Below are positions 18,865 to 26,647 of a stretch of 64,000 bases of DNA, piece after piece. The stretch is taken from assembly GCF_031585635.1 (NCBI RefSeq), contig NZ_CP134195.1, positions 2,108,001-2,172,000 of the forward strand. The letters are read 5' to 3'. The notes beneath the pieces are model-generated. The model saw nothing but the letters and a program-made list of their open reading frames with translations. It was not told where the DNA came from and did no database searches. The stretch is from Paraburkholderia sp. FT54 (GTDB lineage: Bacteria; Pseudomonadota; Gammaproteobacteria; Burkholderiales; Burkholderiaceae). The stretch's first letter is position 1. Each line of letters opens with the position of its first letter. A program made the position numbers and the translations under genes.

Positions 18865-18893
18865 CTTGAGAAATGGCGAGGCGATTTCTCAAG
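18865..18893. repeat. perfect 10-base inverted repeat
   Basis: CTTGAGAAAT and ATTTCTCAAG flank a 9-base GC-rich spacer, 20 bases past the SDR stop and upstream of the glutamine synthetase gene. No T-run follows on either strand, so it could be an operator (for the downstream GntR or another regulator) rather than a terminator. Confidence 0.45.
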
Positions 18894-18911
18894 ACGCGAA
18901 AATCGTGGCAT

Positions 18912-18925
18912 GATTTGATCAAATC
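18912..18925. promoter_or_regulatory. palindromic operator candidate
   Basis: GATTTGATCAAATC is a perfect 14-base palindrome about 110 bases before the glutamine synthetase start. Its size and centre suit a dimeric helix-turn-helix regulator such as the FCD-GntR protein encoded at the end of this operon. Confidence 0.45.
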
Positions 18926-19024
18926 CCACAATGCAAAAAATCCAGCTTTTCCGAACAGGCGGCCCGTTGCGCTCCGTTGTCGAAAGCGCCTCGCGCCGCT
19001 GTCATCAACCGACTGGAGTCAACC

Positions 19025-20374
19025 TTGCAAAGCGACCTGCACTGCGGCTTGCGCGAATTTCTGGAACATCACCGCATCCATGAAGTGGAGTGCGTGATAC
19101 CGGACATGACCGGCGTCGCGCGTGGCAAGATCGTGCCGAAGAATCTGTTCCTCGCGGAAGGCAAGATGCATATGTCGAACGCGCTGCTGATGATCACCGT
19201 CAACGGCGAATTCGCGAATTTCGAGCGCTTTGTCGGGCCGAGCGATCCCGACATGGTCTGCATTCCCGATCCGAATACGGTGCGGCTCGTGCCGTGGGCC
19301 ATCGAACAGGTCGCGGTGGTGATTCACGACTGCGTCGGACTGGACGGCAAGCCGATCGGCATCTCGCCGCGCGCGGTGTTGCGCCGCGTGCTGCAGCTTT
19401 ACGAAGAACGCGGCTGGCGCCCGGTGGTCGCGCCGGAGATGGAGTTCTATCTGATCGCGCAGAACAAGAATCCGCACGAGCCGCTGCGCCCGCCGCTCGG
19501 CCGCGCGGGGCGTCACGAAGCCGGCCGCCAGTCTTTTTCGATCGACGCGGTCAACGAATTCGATCCGTTCTTCCAGGACCTGTCGCGCTTCTGCGAGATG
19601 ACGCATCTCGGCGTCGAGACGCTCGTGCACGAAGTCGGCGCCGGGCAGATGGAGATCAACTTCTCGCACGGCGACGCGCTCGATCTCGCCGACCGCGTGT
19701 TCCTGTTCAAACGCGCGGTGCGCGAAACCGCCTTCCGTCATGGCATTTTCGCCACTTTCATGGCCAAGCCGATGGAGCACGAACCGGGCAGCGCGATGCA
19801 TATTCATCAAAGCATCGTCGATCGGGAAAGCGGGCAGAACATTTTCTCGCTGCCCGACGGCTCGGCGAGCCCGCTGTTTTTCAACTATATCGGCGGCTTG
19901 CAGAAGTACATGCCGCAAGCCATGCCCATGTTCGCGCCGTATGTGAATTCCTACCGGCGCCTGTCGCGCTTCACCGCCGCGCCGATCAACGTGCGCTGGG
20001 GTTACGACAACCGCACCTGCGGCATCCGCGTGCCTAATTCCGAGCCGGACGGCCGGCGCCTGGAGAACCGCGTGCCGGGCGTCGACGTGAATCCGTATCT
20101 CGCCATGGCGGCCACCCTCGCCTGCGGCTATCTCGGCATGGCGGAGCAGCAGGAAGCGTCGACGCCGATGATCGAAAGCGCCTACGACCTCGAGTACGAG
20201 TTGCCGCGCGGCCTGGAAGACGCGCTCAAGGCGCTTTTGAAATGCCCCGAACTCGCCGGTGTGCTGGGCGAGAGTTTCGTGCAAGCCTATTGCGCGGTGA
20301 AGGAAAAGGAATTCGAGACTTTCTCGCAAGGCATTACCGCGTGGGAACGCGAGCATCTGCAACTGCTCGTCTGA
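19025..20374 (+). CDS. glutamine synthetase-like (PuuA-type) ligase
   Basis: About 450 residues of the glutamine synthetase fold. Key stretches are EMEFYL, GAGQMEINFSHGDALDLAD, FMAKPMEHEPGSAMHIHQS and the ATP/glutamate site NRVPGVDVNPYLAMAA. It belongs with gamma-glutamylpolyamine synthetase-like enzymes rather than GlnA, so it probably gamma-glutamylates an amine with ATP. The start is a TTG at 19025 with GGAG six bases upstream; a further in-frame TTG at 18977 lacks a site. It is followed 25-40 bases later by a class III aminotransferase and then a GntR regulator, consistent with an amine or polyamine catabolic operon. Confidence 0.88.
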   Translation: MQSDLHCGLREFLEHHRIHEVECVIPDMTGVARGKIVPKNLFLAEGKMHMSNALLMITVNGEFANFERFVGPSDPDMVCIPDPNTVRLVPWAIEQVAVVIHDCVGLDGKPIGISPRAVLRRVLQLYEERGWRPVVAPEMEFYLIAQNKNPHEPLRPPLGRAGRHEAGRQSFSIDAVNEFDPFFQDLSRFCEMTHLGVETLVHEVGAGQMEINFSHGDALDLADRVFLFKRAVRETAFRHGIFATFMAKPMEHEPGSAMHIHQSIVDRESGQNIFSLPDGSASPLFFNYIGGLQKYMPQAMPMFAPYVNSYRRLSRFTAAPINVRWGYDNRTCGIRVPNSEPDGRRLENRVPGVDVNPYLAMAATLACGYLGMAEQQEASTPMIESAYDLEYELPRGLEDALKALLKCPELAGVLGESFVQAYCAVKEKEFETFSQGITAWEREHLQLLV

Positions 20375-20414
20375 ACGCGGGCCGCGGCCGGTAACCCGAT
20401 TGGAGAGCGTGCAA

Positions 20415-21779
20415 TTGCCATTGAATACCCGTCGAGGCATCAACTGGACGCGCGCGCAAGCGCTCGTCGAGCGCGAACGCCGCGCGTTTGTCGAGGCCAT
20501 GCCGAAGTCGCGCGCGCTGTCCGAACGCGCCGCGCGCCACCTGCTGTTCGGCGTGCCGCTGCACTGGATGAACGACTGGCCGACGCCCTTCTCCCTTTAT
20601 GTCGAAGAAGCACGCGGCGCTGCGTTTACCGATGTGGACGGTCACCGCTATGCGGACTTCTGCCTCGGCGACACCGGCGCGATGTTCGGCCATTCGCCGG
20701 CGCCCGTCGCACGGGCGCTCGCGGCGCAAGCGCAACGCGGCCTGACGACCATGCTGCCGGGCGAAGACGCCGCGTGGGTCGGCGAAGAACTCGCGCGCCG
20801 CTTCGGGCTGCCGTACTGGCAGTTCGCGATGACGGCGAGCGACGCCAACCGCTTCGCGTTGCGCTGGGCACGCGCGGCGACCGGGCGCAGACAGATCGTC
20901 ATTTTCAACGGCTGCTATCACGGCACCGTGGACGACGTCTTCGTCGATCTGGTCGACGGTCAGCCGCAACAGCGCGACAGTTTGATCGGCCAGGTGCACG
21001 ATCTGCTCGGCAGCACGCGCGTGATCGAATTCAACGACCTCGCCGCGCTCGAGGATGCACTCAAAGATGGCGACGCGGCCTGCGTGCTCGCCGAACCTGC
21101 GATGACCAACATCGGCATGGTGCTGCCCGAGGCGGATTACTGGCGCGAGGCGCAAGCGCTGATGCGCCGCTACGGCACGCTGCTCGTCATCGACGAAACG
21201 CACACGATCAGTTGCGGCCCAGGCGGCTATACGAAAGCGCACGGGCTCGAACCCGATCTGTTCGTGCTCGGCAAACCCGTCGCCGGCGGCTTTCCGTGCG
21301 CTGTATATGGCTTCAGCGCTGAATTCGCCGCGCGTGCCCAGCAGGCCAAGCGCAGTGCGCCGCCGGGTCACTCCGGTATCGGCACGACGCTCACCGCGAA
21401 CATGCTGGCGATGAGCGCGATCCGCGCCACGCTCGCCGAGGTGATGACCGATGCGGCCTACGCGCATATGTTCGCGCTGGCGGAGCGCATCGAGAGCGGA
21501 CTGCGGGACGCGATTGCGCGGCATGGCCTCGCGTGGTGCGTGACGCGTGTCGGCGCCCGCAACGAATTCCAGTTCATGCCGACGCCGCCGCGTAACGGCA
21601 GCGAAGCCGGACGGCAACTCGATCACGAACTGGAACACGTCTTGCACCTCTATTTGCTGAACCGCGGCGTGTTGATCACCCCGTTTCACAACATGATTCT
21701 GGTGTGCCCGGAGACGTCGGTACAGGACGTGGACAAGCTGGTCGCCGCGTTCGACGCGTGTCTTGGCGAACTGATGTGA
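20415..21779 (+). CDS. class III PLP-dependent aminotransferase
   Basis: About 454 residues of the fold I, subgroup II aminotransferases (4-aminobutyrate or glutamate-1-semialdehyde type). It shows DVDGHRYADFCLGDTGAMFGHS near the N terminus, the PLP contact NGCYHGTVDD, the VIDETHT cofactor Asp and the Schiff-base Lys in LGKPVAGGFP. GGAGA lies eight bases before the TTG at 20415, which I prefer over the TTG at 20400. Position behind a PuuA-like ligase suggests deamination of an amine-derived intermediate; the exact substrate is unknown. Confidence 0.88.
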   Translation: MPLNTRRGINWTRAQALVERERRAFVEAMPKSRALSERAARHLLFGVPLHWMNDWPTPFSLYVEEARGAAFTDVDGHRYADFCLGDTGAMFGHSPAPVARALAAQAQRGLTTMLPGEDAAWVGEELARRFGLPYWQFAMTASDANRFALRWARAATGRRQIVIFNGCYHGTVDDVFVDLVDGQPQQRDSLIGQVHDLLGSTRVIEFNDLAALEDALKDGDAACVLAEPAMTNIGMVLPEADYWREAQALMRRYGTLLVIDETHTISCGPGGYTKAHGLEPDLFVLGKPVAGGFPCAVYGFSAEFAARAQQAKRSAPPGHSGIGTTLTANMLAMSAIRATLAEVMTDAAYAHMFALAERIESGLRDAIARHGLAWCVTRVGARNEFQFMPTPPRNGSEAGRQLDHELEHVLHLYLLNRGVLITPFHNMILVCPETSVQDVDKLVAAFDACLGELM

Positions 21780-21840
21780 GGTCGCGCCGACACGCCGGCC
21801 TTTTTTGCACCCTTTTCCACGGGGTTTTGCAACGAGCTTT

Positions 21841-22488
21841 ATGAAAACTTCGCGTCATCACACGCTGCAGGACCAGACCTACGACACGCTGCGGCAGTGG
21901 CTCACCATTGGACGCTTCGTGCCCGGCGAGCGCATCAAGATCCGCCACGTCGCCGCCGAACTCGGCGTGGGTGAAATGCCGGTGCGCTCCGCCTTGCAGC
22001 GCCTCGCGGCCGAATCGGCGCTCGTCAACGTGCCCAATTGCGGCGTGACGGTGCCGCATCTGTCGAAACAACAGTTCGACGACGTCCTGCGCGTGCGTCT
22101 GATTCTCGAAGGCCAGGCCGCCGAACTCGGCGTGCCGCATCTCACGGCGCACGACCTCGGCACGCTGGAAATGCTGAATGCGCAGATGGCGCAGGCGTTA
22201 CGCAGCGCCGACGCCAAAGGCTATCTCGACGCCAACGAGGCATTCCACCTGATTCTGTACCGGGCGGCCGGCTCGCCGCTGCTGCTGGAACTGATAGAAA
22301 CCGTGTGGCTGCAGGTCGGGCCGATTTCGAATTTGCTGTTCGGCGAGTCGCTTTTTGCCGACACGCTCAACGACGCACACGACGATCTGCTGAGCGCCGC
22401 AAAAGCGCGCGACGCGGCCGGCGTGCGGCGGGCTATCGAGCGCGACCTGAATCACGCGGCGACGTGCTTGCGGGCGCAATGCTTGTAG
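21841..22488 (+). CDS. GntR-family regulator with FCD domain
   Basis: A 215-residue regulator: N-terminal winged helix (DTLRQWLTIGRFVPGERIKI, then the recognition segment VGEMPVRSALQRLAAESAL) and a C-terminal all-helical FCD effector domain. The ATG at 21841 is chosen over a TTG at 21805. It is 61 bases after the aminotransferase and is the likely local regulator of that operon. The palindromes at 18865-18925 are plausible binding sites. Confidence 0.9.
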   Translation: MKTSRHHTLQDQTYDTLRQWLTIGRFVPGERIKIRHVAAELGVGEMPVRSALQRLAAESALVNVPNCGVTVPHLSKQQFDDVLRVRLILEGQAAELGVPHLTAHDLGTLEMLNAQMAQALRSADAKGYLDANEAFHLILYRAAGSPLLLELIETVWLQVGPISNLLFGESLFADTLNDAHDDLLSAAKARDAAGVRRAIERDLNHAATCLRAQCL

Positions 22489-22565
22489 GCGTGTGATCGC
22501 CCGCCGAACGCAATCCGCGGCTCGCAGACGCTCTGACTTGAAGCAGCGGAGCTATCTGACCGCTC

Positions 22566-23462
22566 TCAGGCTTTTAGCGTCGCCTGCTCGCGAATCATGT
22601 CGTAAAGCGCCTGCGCCGCCGGCGACAACTGCGCGGTCTTGCGCGCCACGAGGACGAGCGTGCGCGACACCGCCGGCTGCGTGAGTTCAACAGTGCGTAC
22701 CGTCGGATACGCGCCCTTCTGAAGAGCGAGCGCCGGCACCACGGCCGCGCCCACGCCCTGCGCGACCAGCCCGACGGCCGTCGAACTGCGCTGCACTTCG
22801 TAGAACGAGCGCAGTGCCAGTTCGCTCGTTTGCAGCGCGACGTCCAGTAACGCGCGGTTGCCGCTCACCTCGCCGGCAAAGATCAGTGGATAGGATTGCA
22901 GCTGCTGCCAGGCGATGCGGCGCCGCTTCGCCAGCGGATGATCCTGATGGCAGATCAGGACGTAGCGGTCCTCCGTGAGCGGCACGCTGGTCAGATCCGG
23001 ATGATGCTCGCCCGCGATATTGATGCCGAACTCGACTTCGCGGCGTAGCACGGCCGCCTCCACCGCGGACGACGCGTGATCGAGGATCCTGATGCGGTTA
23101 TGCGGATAACGCGCCGAATACGCCAGCAGAATACGCGGCAAATATTGCACGCCCACCGTCGGCACGCAGGCGATGGAGACATCGCCGCGACGCGCCACGC
23201 CCGTCTCGCGGATTTCCACCAGCGCGTCGGCGAGTTCGCCGAGCAGGCGGCGCGCTTGCGGCAGAAAACCGCGGCCGATTTCGGTGAGCGCCATGGAGCG
23301 CGTGGTGCGCTCGATCAGCGTGACGCCGAGGTAGGTTTCGAGCTTGCGCAGCCGCTGCGTGATGGCTGTTTGCGTGACGTGCAGTGAATCGGCGGCACCC
23401 TGGAAACTGCCGCGATCCGCGATGGCGACGAAGGCCTGAACGCCGAGCGTGTCGATTTTCAT
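22566..23462 (-). CDS. LysR-family transcriptional regulator
   Basis: A 298-residue LTTR. The N-terminal helix-turn-helix is FVAIADRGSFQGAADSLHVTQTAITQRLRKLE, followed by the linker helix and a periplasmic-binding-like effector domain. The start at 23462 gives the typical MKIDTLGVQAF N terminus. It is divergent from the methyltransferase gene at 23608 and convergent with the GntR gene. The target is unknown; the divergent neighbour is one possibility. Confidence 0.92.
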   Translation of the reverse strand: MKIDTLGVQAFVAIADRGSFQGAADSLHVTQTAITQRLRKLETYLGVTLIERTTRSMALTEIGRGFLPQARRLLGELADALVEIRETGVARRGDVSIACVPTVGVQYLPRILLAYSARYPHNRIRILDHASSAVEAAVLRREVEFGINIAGEHHPDLTSVPLTEDRYVLICHQDHPLAKRRRIAWQQLQSYPLIFAGEVSGNRALLDVALQTSELALRSFYEVQRSSTAVGLVAQGVGAAVVPALALQKGAYPTVRTVELTQPAVSRTLVLVARKTAQLSPAAQALYDMIREQATLKA

Positions 23463-23607
23463 TAGAAAAATGAAGGAATCGGAATGATAAATTCATTTTA
23501 CTCCGCCTTCGGCGCCGCCGAGAATGAGCGGATTGGGTCGGTTCGAGACGTCGAAGAGACGCAATCGCCGGCCGCCGATCCGCTACCACGGACAAAAGGA
23601 GCATCAG

Positions 23608-24384
23608 ATGACGTCGAAGAAGGATTGGCATGCGAAGCAATACGTGTTGTTCGAAAACGAGCGCACACGTCCGGTCAGGGATCTGCTGGCGGCCGTGCCG
23701 CCGACTGACGTGAAGAGCGCGGTGGACATCGGCTGTGGACCCGGCAACTCGACCGAGACGCTCGCCGCGCGCCTGCCGGGCGCGGCGGTCAGCGGCATGG
23801 ACAGTTCGCCCGACATGATCGAGGCGGCCCGCCGGCGCCTGCCGCAATTCCAGTTCGACGTGAGCGACATTTCCACGTGGGACGCGCCGGGACCGTATGA
23901 CCTGATCCTCGCCAACGCGGTGCTGCAATGGGTGCCCGACCACGAGCGGCTGTTTCCGTCACTCGTGGCGAAGCTCGCGCCGGGCGGCAGCCTCGCCGTG
24001 CAGATGCCGGACAATCTGGACGAACCCGCGCACCGTCTGCTGCGCGACATCGCTGCGGACGGCCCGTGGGCGGAGAAGCTCAAGGGCGTCGAGCGCAGCA
24101 TGCGCTACGGCGCCGACTGGTACTACGGCTTGCTGGAGCCGCTGTGCGCGCGGGTCGACGTATGGCGTACCGTCTACCACCACCCGCTCGCGGGCGGCGC
24201 GGACGCGGTGGTCGAATGGTTCAAGGGCAGCGCGCTGCGGCCGTTTCTCGCCGAACTCGACGATGCGGAGCAAGCCGCTTTCCTGGAGCGTTATCGGGAC
24301 GCGATCGCCAGGGCGTATCCGGCGCTCACCGACGGCACGGTGCTGCTGCCGTTTCCACGGCTGTTCATCGTCGCCACCCGCTAG
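23608..24384 (+). CDS. tam: trans-aconitate 2-methyltransferase
   Basis: A 258-residue SAM-dependent methyltransferase. Motif I is VDIGCGPGNSTE, then GMDSSPDMIEAARRRLP, NAVLQWVPDHERLFP and QMPDNLDEPAHRLLRD, ending LPFPRLFIVATR. These closely follow E. coli Tam over the whole length. Tam methylates trans-aconitate, a spontaneous inhibitor formed from cis-aconitate, in the cytosol. AAGGAG lies six bases before the ATG at 23608; the upstream in-frame extension to 23524 is not coding in character. Confidence 0.92.
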   Translation: MTSKKDWHAKQYVLFENERTRPVRDLLAAVPPTDVKSAVDIGCGPGNSTETLAARLPGAAVSGMDSSPDMIEAARRRLPQFQFDVSDISTWDAPGPYDLILANAVLQWVPDHERLFPSLVAKLAPGGSLAVQMPDNLDEPAHRLLRDIAADGPWAEKLKGVERSMRYGADWYYGLLEPLCARVDVWRTVYHHPLAGGADAVVEWFKGSALRPFLAELDDAEQAAFLERYRDAIARAYPALTDGTVLLPFPRLFIVATR

Positions 24385-24547
24385 CGGCGCCGGCTCGCGA
24401 GCGGGTTGCCGTGCCGGCTGTGGCGCCCGCGCGCCAGGGTACTCAGGAATTGCCGCGTTTGAATTCTGCGTGATATTGTTCAATCAAAGCGGGGGATGGC
24501 GGCTAGCCGTTCTCACCGGAACGCAATTTTCAGCAGCGAGCGTCGCC

Positions 24548-24913
24548 ATGAGTGATGTACGCCATCATCTGAGTCCACGAGACCGTTTGGAGTTGTTGTG
24601 CTGGCTCACATGCGGGAGTCTTGGCGCTTATTACCTGAATGAGGACTGGCCGGATGCGGCGTTTCATGTGCAGGCCGCGCATAAGTGGCTGGATCGGCGG
24701 GCGCGCGAGGCCGATTGGCTCACTATCGCGAAGCTGACCGCTACCGCTGTGGAGATTGCGCGCAGGCATGCGCAGTTTGTCGAAGCGGATTGGGCGAGAG
24801 ATGCGGTTGAGGAGATTCTTGATACGGATGAGCTTGATCCTCAAGCCAGGCTTGTGAGACAGGTTATTGCGGATTGCCAGAGTGCTTTGGCGGATAAGAG
24901 GCTGGCGGATTGA
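24548..24913 (+). CDS. conserved hypothetical protein, 121 residues
   Basis: A small, largely helical protein (SPRDRLELLCWLTCGSLGAY, then Ala-rich helices, ending DPQARLVRQVIADCQSALADK). No signal peptide or catalytic motif is visible. The C-terminal coding region uses more A/T-ending codons than upstream genes, and it is the last gene before the A+T-rich accessory region. Family not recognised. Confidence 0.6.
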   Translation: MSDVRHHLSPRDRLELLCWLTCGSLGAYYLNEDWPDAAFHVQAAHKWLDRRAREADWLTIAKLTATAVEIARRHAQFVEADWARDAVEEILDTDELDPQARLVRQVIADCQSALADKRLAD

Positions 24914-25331
24914 TTTGGGGATTTTGCCGGGAACACAAGCAAATCAAGCCCCCAAAAAACCAAGCTGTACACGACCCCGAGATCGACCTGATACACCCGC
25001 GTCGACCCGCTCCCGTTTGGTTTGACGTCGTTAAAAAAAGCGAACTTGGCTGCAATTCTCAACGAGCCCGAGCGGCGCCCACAGACCATGAGCGGCACGG
25101 GGTCCGGCCATCCGGCTGTTTACCTGCACGCCCGAGCGCGGCTTTGCAGTACCTGAGCGGCCAATCGCTGCATTGAATCTCGCACATGGCCGATCTCATC
25201 GATCAGCCTCTGGATGGACCCGTCGTCGCGATCGTGTTGCGCAAGCGCGCGCAGATCGTGCTGGGACGGTAGAACGGAGTCCGTTGGCGACCGCGAATGC
25301 ATTCAATTCATTACGCGCACAAGAGTCAACA

Positions 25332-25360
25332 TTGACACATATCAAATCAAACGATTATGT
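25332..25360 (+). promoter_or_regulatory. sigma-70-like promoter for the AfsA-type cluster
   Basis: A perfect -35 TTGACA (25332-25337) is followed after 17 bases by TTATGT (25355-25360), a weak -10. Transcription would start near 25367, leaving an untranslated leader of about 150 bases before the AfsA-like gene. Confidence 0.4.
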
Positions 25361-25452
25361 GGTTATAAAAAATTGCACGGCGGCGGCAAATCTGCCAATA
25401 ATAGATCCACGACATTCTTTCGTTAAATCCTGCGTACCGGTTAAATCTCGGA

Positions 25453-25474
25453 GATAAGAAATCTGTTTCCTATC
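25453..25474. promoter_or_regulatory. operator-like near-palindrome before the AfsA-type gene
   Basis: GATAAGAAATC and TGTTTCCTATC form an imperfect palindrome with 8 of 11 pairs matching. It sits between the predicted promoter and the first gene of the cluster, a position suiting a repressor. No TetR-type butyrolactone receptor gene is present nearby, so any regulator would be encoded elsewhere. Confidence 0.35.
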
Positions 25475-25519
25475 TGCGATCCATTTCACCTACGGCAGGC
25501 TCGCTCGTATTCGCATCGA

Positions 25520-26647
25520 ATGAAAATAATTAACAAAACGATATCCCCCGGCATTTTGCATAAAGACGTACCGGAAGATGTATTGATCTGCCGCCCGAGA
25601 ACCGCTATGCCGCTTTTCATCGACGCAGCAGCCGTATCGGCTTCAAGTGGCGACAAGCAAGAAAAGATTAAACGCTTTTATCGCCCCTACGAACAGAAGC
25701 TTTACCGGTTCTGTGCATCTCCGGAAGTGCTCAGGCAATGTCAGCTTTCCGATCGGGCCGCCAGCAGTCCCCTCGATGAGCACTGGGAGAGTATCAAAGC
25801 GATACCGTTCCAGGCAATCACGCCCCGTCTTTCGAATGCCCCAACCGCCGATAAAGGCGAAAGGGACACATTAGCGGACCTTCCAGATGAATTGTCGAAT
25901 CTGCATTTACGCGGGTGTGGGTCGAGTTCATTCGAATTAATCAACACAGGTCAGCACTACTTTTTCTACCGGAAATTGCACGAACACGTGCCCGGAACCA
26001 TGTTGATAGAGGCAGCCCGCCAGGCTGTTTACCATCACTTATATAACCATACGACACACGCTCGCGGGCATATCACTGTAACTCTTTCTGAACTTAATGC
26101 CAGATTCTTCGGCTACGCCGAATTGATGTATCCAGTCGAGCTCGTGGTCGATGACCTTGATCAAACACCACATTCAAAGCCAAAAAATATCCACTATCGA
26201 GTCTCGATTTACCAGAGACAAACGCTTCTGGCGACAATTGATACGAAAGCTCCCATTATAGACATTGGTTTATTCGAAAGAATCCGGAATGTCCTTTTAT
26301 TTGATGACAACTGGTTTGCGCCGCTCGACTCTCGAAAGTTGAATTGCTTTGTTGTTACGCACAACGGCACACGACATCCGGTTTCGCCTCTGGCCATTTC
26401 CAGGGCAGGTTGCGTAACGGCATTGTCATCGGAAATCGACACCAATGCGACATCGTTGCACGTCGAGTTGGACGGCATGACCAGCCTCACGCTACCTGTA
26501 GCTACATGCGAAAAAATCACGCCAGCCCTGACGTGGACGTTCGCAGAACTTTCCGCGAAAGAGCTTCTCAGCCTTAGCGAGATCATCAAGCGAGCCTTCA
26601 GGCAGGTTGCGGACCCATTGACCTCGCTGTCGAAGGTCCCGCAATGA
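25520..26647 (+). CDS. AfsA-like hot-dog protein (butenolide/A-factor synthase type)
   Basis: A 375-residue protein. Residues about 142-172 contain QHYFFYRKLHEHVPGTMLIE followed by AARQA, the signature of the AfsA family, which in Streptomyces condenses a beta-ketoacyl-ACP with dihydroxyacetone phosphate on the way to gamma-butyrolactones. The N-terminal HKDVPEDVLICRP also matches AfsA, but an insertion of some 90 residues separates it from the signature and only one hot-dog unit is clear, against two in AfsA. The C-terminal 95 residues (HPVSPLAISRAGCVTAL, then a helical end) resemble a PilZ-like fold; this is tentative. It heads the cluster and overlaps the next gene by ATGA. Confidence 0.8.
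   Translation: MKIINKTISPGILHKDVPEDVLICRPRTAMPLFIDAAAVSASSGDKQEKIKRFYRPYEQKLYRFCASPEVLRQCQLSDRAASSPLDEHWESIKAIPFQAITPRLSNAPTADKGERDTLADLPDELSNLHLRGCGSSSFELINTGQHYFFYRKLHEHVPGTMLIEAARQAVYHHLYNHTTHARGHITVTLSELNARFFGYAELMYPVELVVDDLDQTPHSKPKNIHYRVSIYQRQTLLATIDTKAPIIDIGLFERIRNVLLFDDNWFAPLDSRKLNCFVVTHNGTRHPVSPLAISRAGCVTALSSEIDTNATSLHVELDGMTSLTLPVATCEKITPALTWTFAELSAKELLSLSEIIKRAFRQVADPLTSLSKVPQ

Larger units (their letters stand above)
24914..25519. other. 606-base region without a clear gene, left edge of accessory island
   Basis: The first part is GC-rich and the last 250 bases turn A+T-rich. A minus-strand frame at 25120-25302 (60 codons) reads as a Gln/Arg-rich coiled segment (SIQRLIDEIGHVRDSMQRLAAQVLQ) and could be a gene remnant, but has no recognised homology. 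The right end contains a promoter-like pair (25332-25360) and a near-palindrome (25453-25474) serving the downstream cluster. No integrase or att site is seen. Confidence 0.4.

Noticed and set aside
24910..24947. TTGATTTG/CAAATCAA inverted repeat after the 121-residue gene
   Set aside because: Arms are short, the spacer is 22 bases and no T-run follows on the coding strand, so a terminator call is not supported.
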